This document shows, in pieces, positions 1-9,584 of a stretch of 64,000 bases of DNA. The position numbers and the translations under genes were made by a program. Positions within the stretch are counted from its first letter, which is position 1. Each line of letters begins with the position of its first letter. The DNA is taken from NCBI GenBank assembly GCA_039105265.1, contig JAPFFF010000001.1, positions 3,472,001 to 3,536,000 on the forward strand. Direction: 5' to 3'. Origin of the DNA: Tritrichomonas musculus. Its lineage: Eukaryota > Parabasalia > Tritrichomonadida > Tritrichomonadidae. The notes beneath the pieces are model-generated. The model did no database searches. It was given only the letters and a program-made list of their open reading frames with translations, and was not told where the DNA came from.

Positions 1-138
1 AAAATGATTGGAAATAATAAACAAAAAAAAAAAAAAAAATTTAGATCAATATAATTAGAAATTATAATATTATCTATTTTTATTTCTAATTATATGATTA
101 TATCAAAAAAAGAATATTAAAATAATAAAAAAAATTTA

Positions 139-1383
139 TTACATAGGTTGGCATCCAACACCTTCTCCGCCTTCTTCTTCGCCATATTCGTTGTCATAAT
201 CATCAGACCTATACGCTTCTTGCCTTCTATCACCTTTTGTTCTTTTAGTATTTTGGAAATCTTCAATGTTTGCTGGAACAGGAGTTACTTTTGTTACATC
301 TTCAGCATTTAAATCAATACCTTTTGCCATATCTTTATGCGGAATAACTTTGCACAAAGCATGCCTAAATTCATGAGTCAATTGATCATGTTTTGGAAAT
401 ACAACCGTATATTCTATATACAAATTACCTTTGTTGAAGGTATCACCTTTAATAGGCATTCCCTCTTTTTCAACCATTTGAACACTAAATGGCTCGATAA
501 CTTCTTTTGTATTTGTTTCTACAACCAAAGTTCTTCCATCAAGATGTTTTATAGGAAATCGAGCACCGAAAAGTGCTTCAGATAAGCAAATTTCGTGCTT
601 AATAAGTAGATCATTATGCTTACGAGTGAAAACTTCATGTGGCTTTTGAACAATTACAAAAACTAAATCACCTGTTTCTGCGTCCGGGACTTCATCTGAT
701 GCGCCTTTAAATACAATTCGTTCTCCTTCTTCTGCACCTCTTTCAATGTGTAATTGAACTTCTTTTTCTTCTTCAACAAGTCGTTCGCCTTTGCATTCTT
801 CGCAAAGATTGTCCTTGTCAAGTATTTCCCCTCTTCCTTGGCAATCAGGGCAGGTTGATATTGTTTGATAAATTCCACCTCCTTGTTGCATTTGAACGAT
901 GACTCTTCCTTGTCCACCACACTTTGGACATTCTTTGGGTGGTTTTCCATCTTTTGTGCCAGTACCATTGCATTTTGTGCAAACAACGTGTCTTTTAACT
1001 TTAACGTTTTTCTCGGCGCCATTATACAATTCTTCAAGTGTGCATTCAGCTTCTTGAACAATATCGCGCGTTCTTCTCCTTGTTGGGCCACCAGTTGGAA
1101 ATCCAAACAAGTGAGACAAAATATCTCCAAATCCAGCACCTTCAGCTTCATTTTGACGTAATCCATCAGCTCCATATTTATCATATATTTCACGTTTTTG
1201 TGGATCTTTAAGAATTTCGTAAGCTTCATTGACTTGCTGGAATTTTTCGGTGGCATCTGGATCGTCTTTGTGTTTGTCGGGATGTGTTTCTCTTGCTTTT
1301 TTCATAAAAGCTTTTTTCAAATCACGATCTGATGCATCTGGAGAAACGCCAAGTATATCATATAGATGTGTGTCAACAACCAT
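139..1383 (-). CDS. Type-A Hsp40/DnaJ co-chaperone, probably prenylated
   Basis: A 414-residue type-A (DnaJA/Ydj1-like) co-chaperone that would stimulate Hsp70 ATPase and deliver unfolded clients. The J domain covers about residues 5-70 with HPD at 34-36. A short G/F stretch follows, then a zinc finger with four CxxCxGx-type repeats (CTKCNGTG, CPKCGGQG, CPDCQGRG, CEECKGE), then the two C-terminal beta domains. The protein ends in CQPM, a plausible CaaX prenylation signal as in yeast Ydj1, which suggests a cytosolic, membrane-associated form. The start is the first ATG before the J domain. On the coding strand TCATTA touches the ATG, as expected for a trichomonad initiator. Length fits the family. 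Function is secure, prenylation is inferred. Confidence 0.95.
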   Translation of the reverse strand: MVVDTHLYDILGVSPDASDRDLKKAFMKKARETHPDKHKDDPDATEKFQQVNEAYEILKDPQKREIYDKYGADGLRQNEAEGAGFGDILSHLFGFPTGGPTRRRTRDIVQEAECTLEELYNGAEKNVKVKRHVVCTKCNGTGTKDGKPPKECPKCGGQGRVIVQMQQGGGIYQTISTCPDCQGRGEILDKDNLCEECKGERLVEEEKEVQLHIERGAEEGERIVFKGASDEVPDAETGDLVFVIVQKPHEVFTRKHNDLLIKHEICLSEALFGARFPIKHLDGRTLVVETNTKEVIEPFSVQMVEKEGMPIKGDTFNKGNLYIEYTVVFPKHDQLTHEFRHALCKVIPHKDMAKGIDLNAEDVTKVTPVPANIEDFQNTKRTKGDRRQEAYRSDDYDNEYGEEEGGEGVGCQPM

Positions 1384-1389
1384 TAATGA
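1384..1389 (-). promoter_or_regulatory. Inr-like TCATTA at the DnaJ start codon
   Basis: The six bases immediately 5' of the DnaJ ATG read TCATTA on the minus strand. In Trichomonas the initiator (TCA then a pyrimidine-rich or A/T tail) sits within about 20 nt of the ATG and is bound by IBP39, giving very short 5' UTRs. The match is short and could occur by chance in AT-rich DNA. Confidence 0.4.
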
Positions 1390-2464
1390 CCGATAAGTAT
1401 TATATGCTTTTCTATTATTTTTCTATAAATCTTTTCAATAGATATGGTCAATAATTGAATTATTTATATTTTTAAGAAAATAATTTCAACGATATAGAGT
1501 GAATTAAAACAAAATAAAATAAATACAAATTTTGTCATTATATCTCATATTCTTTATTATTTATTCCCTTTATATTTTAAAAATTATTATTAAAAATAAG
1601 TATTATATACATAAAAATAAGATAATCAAATAATCATTTTGAGTTTATTAAGTTATACTGTAATGTAGTAAAACAGAAATAATAGCAAAAAAAAGTTAAG
1701 AAAAAATATTTATTTCTTTGTAATTTGATTATTTTATTCCAAATTGAAAATAAAAATGAATATTAATACTATAAAAAATATCATAAATCATATATTGGTA
1801 AAATTTGTTTAAGCATACAGGTAGAAATTTTACCCGCACTTTTCTCTAAATTTTCATTCAATTTTGAAAGAGCTTTCAAAAAAAACAATATAATAAAATA
1901 TTAGAAAAATGAATAAAGAAAATATTTATATTTAAATAAATTATTTTTTATTAATAGCCAATGGGAACATGCAATAATTATCATTTATTATGTGATTTTA
2001 TCTAGTAAATGACAATGATTTCATGTATGAAATGGTTTTAATAAGCAAAATTTAAAACCATGCTTTTGCAATTACCAGATTAATAAGATATATGTAGTAA
2101 ATCTGGTAAACTGTGATAATACATTTCAAAATGGAAATTACGTTTATTTAACTTTTACAACATAAAAATATGTTTATGCGTTATATTAATGGTAAAGTTT
2201 ATTGTTTAACTCGAGTTTGATTTGAAACACAAGCTCGGAGCTAGATTAAAATTTCAAATGATCAAAGGTTTTCGTAAGATAATTACACTGAATACATGCT
2301 AAACCAATAAGGATTACGTAATTTTTTGTTGCTGTAAGATATAGTTGAGATTTAAAATAGAGTTCGACTTAAACTGCTCTTATTAGTTGTAAAAAAATGA
2401 AAGGTCTGCCATGCCAAATATCAATTCAAAAAAAATTGAATTAAAATTTAGAGTAATTTGAAAA
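1384..2464. other. AT-rich intergenic region, no gene seen
   Basis: No open frame with coding character. Includes a degenerate motif near 1,830-1,875 (a 'CCGCACTTTTCTC' word followed by an inverted 'TTTTCATTCAATTTTGAAAG' segment) whose relatives recur near 13,490, 14,510 and 16,870, so it is probably old repeat debris. The far end is the left 8-bp target duplication (2,465-2,472) of the element that follows. Confidence 0.5.
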
Positions 2465-2472
2465 AAGAAGAT

Positions 2473-4065
2473 AGAGGGGCAGTACATGAAACTTTTTAAC
2501 GTCTTTATTCAATTTGAAACTCTTATAATTCAATAACTACAATAAATACAAAAACCAAAAATGTTTCCCCGGATACTTGCTCAATAGTTTAATATAAATA
2601 AATAACCTGATTAATGATAATGCATTAGATTTTTATGATATTTTAGGTTTTTCAATTTAGAAAGATTGACGGTTTAATGATAGGATCCGTTAGGTCAATT
2701 TATTAATTCGATTAAAACATTAAGATCCCCCTAATAAAATTGGGAATCGACTAGGTAGATTTTGTAAATCATGAATCCAAAATTTACTAAAATTGAGAAC
2801 TTAACGTATATTTTATGCTCAGAAAAGTCTTTTTTTTGAATAGATTTTTTAAAAAATTCTATACTTTTTTTTGAGAATTAAAAATATTTTATGTAAGCTC
2901 ATACAATTAATTATGAGATTTTATTTTCAATGTATTATTAAAAAATAAAATATTCGTATCATTAATAAATTAGTTGTTACTAATTATTTTAAATATAAAT
3001 TAATATTTTTTGTTTTTATATTTTTTATTTTCTAAAATAATAATTTGTTTATTATTTATAGAATTGTATACTATATGTTTTAAAAATTAATGCATTAATT
3101 CAATTATAAAAATTTCAAATAATTATTTTTTTAAATTAATAATCAATTCAAAAGTTTGTTTTATATGATATTGATAAATATGATAATATCACCAATAATA
3201 TTAAGATTTTTTATATTATTAAAATTTATATATGATTAAAATATTAAGATATATTTTATATTTTGTTATATCAGCTTTTTCATATTTTTTTTTAAATTAT
3301 CAATCTAGAATAAAATGAATAAATCATAATAATCATATTAATATATCTTAATAATCGTATTATATCTAATTAGATGATGATAATATTATAATAATCGTCA
3401 AATATTAAAAAAAAATCGTAAAAAGATTATATTTTAAAAAAGCATTATAAATAAAGAATGTAGTCGGTAATTTTTATTTTAAAACAACTTTAATTAGCAA
3501 TTAAATCCAATAAAGTAAACAAATATCAGTTTTTTAATTGTGAATCGTATTTTCATAATTTTAAAATTTTATGATATATATAAATATGACTTAATGATAA
3601 AAGACTAAGATTTATTTTGAAATTTTAGTAAATTAATTAAAACAAGGCTGTTTTAAACAAAATAAAGTGAAATTTTTTTAATAAAAAATTCAATTCTTCG
3701 TGAAAATTTGAATTAAAATAATATATGAACATTTTGCATATATAATAATAAATAGCAAATTAATTTTAAAATTAAAATATAATATAATTATTAAACATAT
3801 ATTAAAAATATTATAAGTATATAAATGAGTTATTATATGTTTATATTCAGAATATAAAAATGTTTCATTATTTTGGCTTAAATTATTTGAAATATTTACA
3901 AAAAATAAAGTAATCAAAATATATATTTATTAATTGGTAAATATATTAATAATTAACTAGTATTATTTATATTAAATTAGTTATATAATATTAAAAAACA
4001 TGTTTAAAAAATATAATATCCTCAATTAAAAATTCTAATCCGTAAATTATATGTACTGCCACTCT
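2473..4065. mobile_element. Non-autonomous TIR element with 8-bp target duplication (element 1)
   Basis: A 1,593-bp AT-rich segment bounded by inverted repeats AGAGGGGCAGTACAT (2,473-2,487) and, at 4,051-4,065, its complement with one mismatch (14 of 15). The direct repeat AAGAAGAT lies immediately outside both ends (2,465-2,472 and 4,066-4,073). That is the signature of a cut-and-paste DNA transposon with an 8-bp target duplication, as in hAT, P or Merlin elements and some MULEs. No transposase is visible inside, so it is non-autonomous or heavily decayed. The intact duplication points to moderate age. Its right end is only about 60 bp from the start codon of the next gene. Confidence 0.75.
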
Positions 4066-4134
4066 AAGAAGATTTTAAAAAGTTTTGACTAATTCTTTCA
4101 TATAACATTTCTATTCGTTTTTATAAATTTTAAT

Positions 4135-5775
4135 ATGGAAATTTATAAGCTGCCTCTTGTTGATCGCTTTTTTGATTTACAAACAGTTAAAAGCACTTTA
4201 TCATATGAGGCGCCCGATGATGACAATCAATTGCAATTAGATCAATTTAAAACTCAACGTTTTCGTAATGAGCTTCCAAATTTCCTCAAAAATATAAACG
4301 AGATCCAGCAAATGGATGAAGAAAATTTGTCTATGAGTATAAATGCTCTTGCTAATTTCTCCCGATATAATCCAAAAGATACTATCGCCAAAATTTTGAT
4401 TGACTCTGGGGCGGTCGATATGCTTGTTAATTATGGCTCAAACGATATAGTGACATATATTTCAAATCCAATATTCTACAAAAATATTTGCAATGTTTTC
4501 AATATTTTTGGAGAAATTTCAAAATCAACCGATCAAACAATTATTTTTATAATGATGCAAAAAGGAGTGTTGACCTTATGTATCAAAAATCAATGCATAA
4601 TTGATGATTTTTTGAACAAAACGATATGCTTTATACTCAAAAATTTTATCTCTAGTTCTTTTTTTTCGCGTGCAATGGTTTATTCAACTAAAATTTTATC
4701 TAGTATTGAATTGAGTGGAAATACTCCTTTAATTTTGTATCAGCATATATCAGCAATCACTGAAATATTTGCTAGTAAAGGAACAAAGCCTGATGATCCA
4801 GTTAAATGGGAGCCTCAAGAAAAGTGTTTTGAATTTTGGAACACTTTTATGCAAAATTATTATAGCGATGATATATTTGATAAAAATGAATTCGAAAATT
4901 TTGTTAAAAATGGACTTAAGTTTTCTGTTAATGAGCCTCTTTATGAGATATGTAATAGATTACTTCCACTAAATGATAATATCTGTGTACTCAATTGCCT
5001 CAAAACTCTTTTTATTTTAGTTGATTGTGATTGTCGAAACTTTCCTCCTCAAATATGTGAAAATATATGCTTAGGTGGCCTTTCTTTTTTAGCCAGTTTC
5101 TCGAAATATCTCAAAACAAAATCAAAACAAATAAATGAATATGCTCTAAAAATTGTATACAGAGCATTTTCACCAAAAAAAATTCACGCGAATAACTTGA
5201 TAGCAAATGATGTTGCTGCCGAAATTATTAATTTTTTGATTAATTCTCGATTAAATTTGGATGAAATTATAATAGCCTATGCTTCAAATTCGTTAACAAA
5301 TATTTTAGAAACGATAGATTATTTCAGTTTTATATCATCAGATATAAATAGCGAGGAAGAAGAAGAAGAGCCTGAATGCGAAAATATATTGCTTTTTATT
5401 TATCAAGCATTAAGGTGTGGCTCTTTTAGAATTCGAAAAACAATCTTGTTTTTTTATATGACTCTTGTTGTTTATCATTTGGATAATAAGCGAGTCAATA
5501 AATCACTTGGAGAAAATATTAATGAAATTTTATCAATTATTGAATTTATCCCAGATGTTGATTTAAAAATAAAATTTGTTAAAAACATAAAATATATTTT
5601 GGACGTTGAATATGATAATAATGATGAAAAGTTCCTATCATTATTATCTAATAACAATGGCTTTGAAATAATATGTAATTTCACAAAAGATGAAAATAAA
5701 GAATTAGCTGAAATTAGTGATCAAGTAATTAACTTGCACTATGACGGATATATGTTTGATAGAACAATAAAATAG
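4135..5775 (+). CDS. Armadillo-like helical repeat protein, lineage-specific family
   Basis: A 546-residue protein with no recognised catalytic motif. Regular alternation of amphipathic helices across its length suggests an armadillo/HEAT-like superhelix. It has an acidic run (SEEEEEEPE) around residue 405. It resembles the product at 6,935-8,470 in pattern and in short words such as SSxFSR in the first half, and more weakly the one at 62,218-63,489, so the three look like one expanded trichomonad family. A scaffold or binding role is inference. The start is the first ATG, about 60 bp after the transposon's right target duplication, with a TCATATA Inr-like word near 4,099. Confidence 0.75.
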   Translation: MEIYKLPLVDRFFDLQTVKSTLSYEAPDDDNQLQLDQFKTQRFRNELPNFLKNINEIQQMDEENLSMSINALANFSRYNPKDTIAKILIDSGAVDMLVNYGSNDIVTYISNPIFYKNICNVFNIFGEISKSTDQTIIFIMMQKGVLTLCIKNQCIIDDFLNKTICFILKNFISSSFFSRAMVYSTKILSSIELSGNTPLILYQHISAITEIFASKGTKPDDPVKWEPQEKCFEFWNTFMQNYYSDDIFDKNEFENFVKNGLKFSVNEPLYEICNRLLPLNDNICVLNCLKTLFILVDCDCRNFPPQICENICLGGLSFLASFSKYLKTKSKQINEYALKIVYRAFSPKKIHANNLIANDVAAEIINFLINSRLNLDEIIIAYASNSLTNILETIDYFSFISSDINSEEEEEEPECENILLFIYQALRCGSFRIRKTILFFYMTLVVYHLDNKRVNKSLGENINEILSIIEFIPDVDLKIKFVKNIKYILDVEYDNNDEKFLSLLSNNNGFEIICNFTKDENKELAEISDQVINLHYDGYMFDRTIK

Positions 5776-5834
5776 AGAAATTTGTTATGTTATTTTGAAT
5801 AAACGCCTATATAATTATATAATTTTTTTTTGTG

Positions 5835-6869
5835 TCAATCATAACGGAGATTTAGTTCATCTGAATTTGGAATTGGAAACCGTTGTTTTTGTCTAGATGC
5901 ATATATTGCCCTTAAATTACGCGAAGAAATATTCTTTTTCGTATGAAAAGATTCAATTTTCTGAGTTAATTCATATTCTCTTTCCTGGATTTTAATCAAT
6001 TCTTCTTGAATTTTATCATCTATTTCTCTGATATAATTTTCTATTGAATGTTGAATACTATCGCTTCTAATTCTTTTATCTTTAATGAATAATGGCTTAT
6101 GAATATGTTGTATATATTTTGATATTTGTGCTTGAATATCTGATTCCGAATCTGATAAATTTCCATTAAATAATTGAATCATTTGATCCATTGAGTTGTT
6201 TAAGATATCATTTTGATACTTATATTGTTTAATGAGTTTCTTAAGTTTAGGTTTCGATACAGATTGTACAACTTGATAATCGGTTGCATAATAATTTATT
6301 TGTTTCATTGCTTTTTTTAATGCTTGTTTAAGATCAAATATCTGAGAATTAAAATTTTCTTCATAGAGATTTCTTTCTGATAAGCAAAAAGACTGTAATT
6401 TTTGAATATTATTTCTAAGTTTTGATGAATTTTTTCTAATGTTTGAAATGGATGTTTCCATCTTTCGGATTTTTAAATCATATTCATCTAGAATCGTTTT
6501 ACCTATTTGCTTAAGACTTTGCAATTTTTGATTGCCTGAATCGAATTCCATTTTCATACTTTTATTTTGCAATTTAACCCTATTGATCGTCCTTGAATTA
6601 GAAAACCTATCTTGGTCAAGAATCTTTTTATTTGATTTGACTTCATTATATAGTTCTTGAATAGAACTTGACATTTCTTCTGAAAATTGTTGACGCTCTT
6701 CATCAAGCAATTCTTGAAATAATTCAGTCATTCGTTCAGGAATGAATTCAGCTGATTTTGTATGATTTAGCATCTGCGGAATAAAATAGTCGTTCTCTAC
6801 TTCAGTAATAAGAGTATTTATCATATTAATCAAATGAGTACATCGTTCTTTAAATACATCCATTATCAA
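5835..6869 (-). CDS. Coiled-coil protein, function unknown
   Basis: A 344-residue Gln/Glu/Lys/Ser-rich protein with long heptad-like stretches (about residues 45-175 and 255-320). No enzymatic motif or membrane segment is visible. It converges with the armadillo-like gene at 4,135-5,775 across only 60 bp, and its 5' end is 66 bp from the start of the rightward gene at 6,935, so those two probably share a bidirectional promoter. Structural or cytoskeletal roles are common for such trichomonad proteins, but nothing in the sequence fixes one. Confidence 0.7.
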   Translation of the reverse strand: MIMDVFKERCTHLINMINTLITEVENDYFIPQMLNHTKSAEFIPERMTELFQELLDEERQQFSEEMSSSIQELYNEVKSNKKILDQDRFSNSRTINRVKLQNKSMKMEFDSGNQKLQSLKQIGKTILDEYDLKIRKMETSISNIRKNSSKLRNNIQKLQSFCLSERNLYEENFNSQIFDLKQALKKAMKQINYYATDYQVVQSVSKPKLKKLIKQYKYQNDILNNSMDQMIQLFNGNLSDSESDIQAQISKYIQHIHKPLFIKDKRIRSDSIQHSIENYIREIDDKIQEELIKIQEREYELTQKIESFHTKKNISSRNLRAIYASRQKQRFPIPNSDELNLRYD

Positions 6870-6934
6870 AAATAAACGTAACTCTATTCAATACAAATTC
6901 AAAATTTGAATATATTATATGCATATAATTTTCT

Positions 6935-8470
6935 TTGAATATCTTATACAAATTAGACAGCGATTTCAAAACTTCTAATAATTCGTTTCAGGAAATAGGT
7001 ATTGGTGATGAAAAAAACTTACTTGATTTATGTTCAGGTGAATACCCAGCATATTCTCGAATACTCATGGCAATCAACCAAAACCTTAAATCAAACAACA
7101 ATGAATGGATTAAGAAATCTATTGAAAAAATTATGGGACTAACTTTAAAAAGAGATATTACTTTAAATATGTTAATAGTTAAATCAGAAGCTTTCAGCAC
7201 TTTGTGCTCAAATTTCAGCTCAGTCTATATGACATATATTTTACGTATTTCACAAAATTTGACAGTAAAAAATCCAGAAGTTGTTTATGTCTTAATCAAT
7301 TATAATATTATCTTTACTGTTTTTGAAAATCTCAAATCATCCAATGATAAAATTATTTTGACTTGCCTTAAGCTTATTAATAATTTAATTAATAGTTCGT
7401 ATTTTTCTAGGATTTGTTTGATTTCATCTGGTTTTTTTCAATGTGCAGCTGATTTCTTTTCAAGAGTAAATAGATTAAGCGATCTTCATTATATGGGGAA
7501 GTTAGTTCAGTATATGATCTCCTTTTTTTTTGGTCCTAAAAAGCTGCCAAGTTTAGATCTAAACAATCCTCAAAAAATGCCAGAACTTTTAATTCAAACT
7601 CAACAGCAATTAGCTTCCAACAGCTCTAATCAAACATTAGATATGGATGTTGCAATGAACATTTTAAGAACTGAAAATGGATTAAATTTAGACATACGTG
7701 AATCTTTTTGGAACTTGCTTCTCATTATGATAGACAAGAATGATAGCTATTTAATTAATTGTGGGCTAGTTTCGTTACGAACGATAGCATATGATTCAAA
7801 AAATACCATTTTTGTTTATGAGAACACAGCACTTTTTGATAAATGTAGAGAAATTTGTTCAAGAAAAGACCCTAAAATCATTGAAAATTTATTTCGTTTA
7901 TTTACAAAGTTTTTTTATGTTATTGGTGAAGAAGCAAATGAACAATTTATTCGAAATAGTCTTTTTGAATTAGTTGTTCAGCATTTTGTTAACCCTATCG
8001 AATCTGTTCGAATATCTGCAATGAAATGCATATCAAACTGCTTATGTTATGATTCTAATGCAAATCTTATCAGTAGTGTTTTCACTAATGATTTTATAAT
8101 CAGATTGATAAATTCCGCTCGTGATGATAATAAATTAAGTTTTCACGAAAAAGATGAAATTATGTGGATTTTGGTCAATTTAGCACAAGAAAATCAAGAC
8201 ATTAGTCTTCTTTTATTTGGTGAGAAAGAAAATATGGAGTTAATGATCGACTTCTTGAGTATGTCCTCTAAAGATATTGTTGTAGTTGAATTGAACGCCC
8301 TTGGATGTCTTTTGGACTCTCAAAATAATCGAATGATCAACATTGATGTTTTTTCCTTGTTTCTACAATCAAATGGAGTCGAGGCAATTGAATCTCTTAT
8401 GAACCACCAAAGTGAATATATTGCACAAGCATCACAAGCATTCTTTGAAAAATATATAGATAATTCATAA
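6935..8470 (+). CDS. Armadillo-like helical repeat protein, paralogue
   Basis: A 511-residue all-helical repeat protein of the same type as 4,135-5,775, sharing an INSSYFSR-like word and comparable spacing of hydrophobic helices. No catalytic motif, signal peptide or membrane helix. Near 360-400 and 430-500 the helices fit armadillo repeats best (for example SAMKCISNCLC and ELNALGCLLDS). The start is the first ATG after a 66-bp divergent gap. A protein-binding scaffold role is inferred from the fold only. Confidence 0.75.
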   Translation: MNILYKLDSDFKTSNNSFQEIGIGDEKNLLDLCSGEYPAYSRILMAINQNLKSNNNEWIKKSIEKIMGLTLKRDITLNMLIVKSEAFSTLCSNFSSVYMTYILRISQNLTVKNPEVVYVLINYNIIFTVFENLKSSNDKIILTCLKLINNLINSSYFSRICLISSGFFQCAADFFSRVNRLSDLHYMGKLVQYMISFFFGPKKLPSLDLNNPQKMPELLIQTQQQLASNSSNQTLDMDVAMNILRTENGLNLDIRESFWNLLLIMIDKNDSYLINCGLVSLRTIAYDSKNTIFVYENTALFDKCREICSRKDPKIIENLFRLFTKFFYVIGEEANEQFIRNSLFELVVQHFVNPIESVRISAMKCISNCLCYDSNANLISSVFTNDFIIRLINSARDDNKLSFHEKDEIMWILVNLAQENQDISLLLFGEKENMELMIDFLSMSSKDIVVVELNALGCLLDSQNNRMINIDVFSLFLQSNGVEAIESLMNHQSEYIAQASQAFFEKYIDNS

Positions 8471-8561
8471 AAATGTGATCGTTTTGGTTAATTAAAATAC
8501 TATATTTTTCTAACTTTTTCATAATTTTTAGTCAGATATCTGTTTTTAATGTGAAAGACCA

Positions 8562-9263
8562 ATGCTCAAAGAAATTCAACATTGGGAATCAATGACTCCA
8601 ATCAAGCTTGCCTCAAAATTAAAACAAAGAGCCTTTATGAAACGATCACTCAACGATATTGATCAAGCCATACTTCAATACTTTTCACAACTTCATTCAA
8701 AAAAATCGTCAGGTCTTTCAAACATACAGATTGGTGATGAACTTTCACTTCTCGCCTATTTCGCAGAAATTTTTTCAAATGATCCAATTTATCAAATACT
8801 TCATTGGGGAATGGTCATCTTTAATGATTCCGTATGTATTAATGTCAATTCTCTTAGTCGTTTTCTTTCTTTACCAATTAATTCAATGCTCGAATCAATG
8901 CGCAAAGCCAATTATACACCATTACGATCATTACCACCAAATTGCTTTAAAACTTTAATGCAACTTGGATTTATTACCTCCCTTGAATTTTCGATGTATA
9001 CGATCTCTCCAGCAGATCCTTTCTTTATTCATATTGGTTGCCATCCAATTATTGTTCAGCCATTCCCTTTGGAATTAATTGACCTTCTTCTTTTTGCTAA
9101 AAGGGAAGTTATGAACTTGGAGAAATCAAGATTGAACAAATATATTGAATCTGCACGAAAGAGAGTTGAATTCCAAAACTCTAAAGATCAAAATGAAGAA
9201 ATAGAATATACAAGTCAAAATAGTAGTCATGAAGAAGAGGAAGAAGAAGAAGTTGAAAGTTAA
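8562..9263 (+). CDS. Probable initiator-binding-domain (IBP39-like) protein
   Basis: A 233-residue protein whose first about 125 residues resemble the winged-helix initiator-binding domain of trichomonads. Helices are followed by a strand pair and a C-terminal helix, with the order 'WGMVIFNDSVCINVNSLSRF', then a short linker and 'NSMLESMRKANY' as recognition-helix-like pieces. The rest (about 130-205) is hydrophobic and helical, ending in an acidic EEEEEEE tail. In Trichomonas vaginalis IBP39 recognises the Inr of protein-coding genes and contacts RNA polymerase II. Here the assignment rests on remembered family pattern, so the domain is likely but not proven. A TCATAATT Inr-like word lies about 45 bp upstream. 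Confidence 0.5.
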   Translation: MLKEIQHWESMTPIKLASKLKQRAFMKRSLNDIDQAILQYFSQLHSKKSSGLSNIQIGDELSLLAYFAEIFSNDPIYQILHWGMVIFNDSVCINVNSLSRFLSLPINSMLESMRKANYTPLRSLPPNCFKTLMQLGFITSLEFSMYTISPADPFFIHIGCHPIIVQPFPLELIDLLLFAKREVMNLEKSRLNKYIESARKRVEFQNSKDQNEEIEYTSQNSSHEEEEEEEVES

Positions 9264-9584
9264 ATGATCATCTTAATTTGTTATTAGTTTTCAAATTATA
9301 ATTATATACCATAACTTATGTAATAACTAGAATAGAACTCGAACTTTCTTCATTAACTTATGTTTTTATTTATATTAATTATATATATTACTTGTTATGT
9401 ACTATATTATAATAAATAATATGTTTGATTTTTTTGATATTTATATTAATGATGCAATGAGTATAGATACATTTTTTAAAGCATATGACTAATTCAGTAG
9501 CTTTGATTTAAAATGCTTAAAAAAAAATGATTTTGATTGACAAACTTTTAATCAAAAGAAAAAAATGAAACATTATATAAGTTT
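9264..9584. other. Convergent intergenic gap, nothing recognised
   Basis: About 320 bp of AT-rich sequence between the 3' ends of the Inr-binding-domain-like and TBL1-like genes. No open frame or convincing repeat beyond short A/T runs. Confidence 0.5.

Noticed and set aside
3690-3917. Minus-strand open frame of 75 codons
   Set aside because: Lies inside the non-coding interior of element 1 and has extreme Ile/Asn/Tyr composition expected of random AT-rich DNA.
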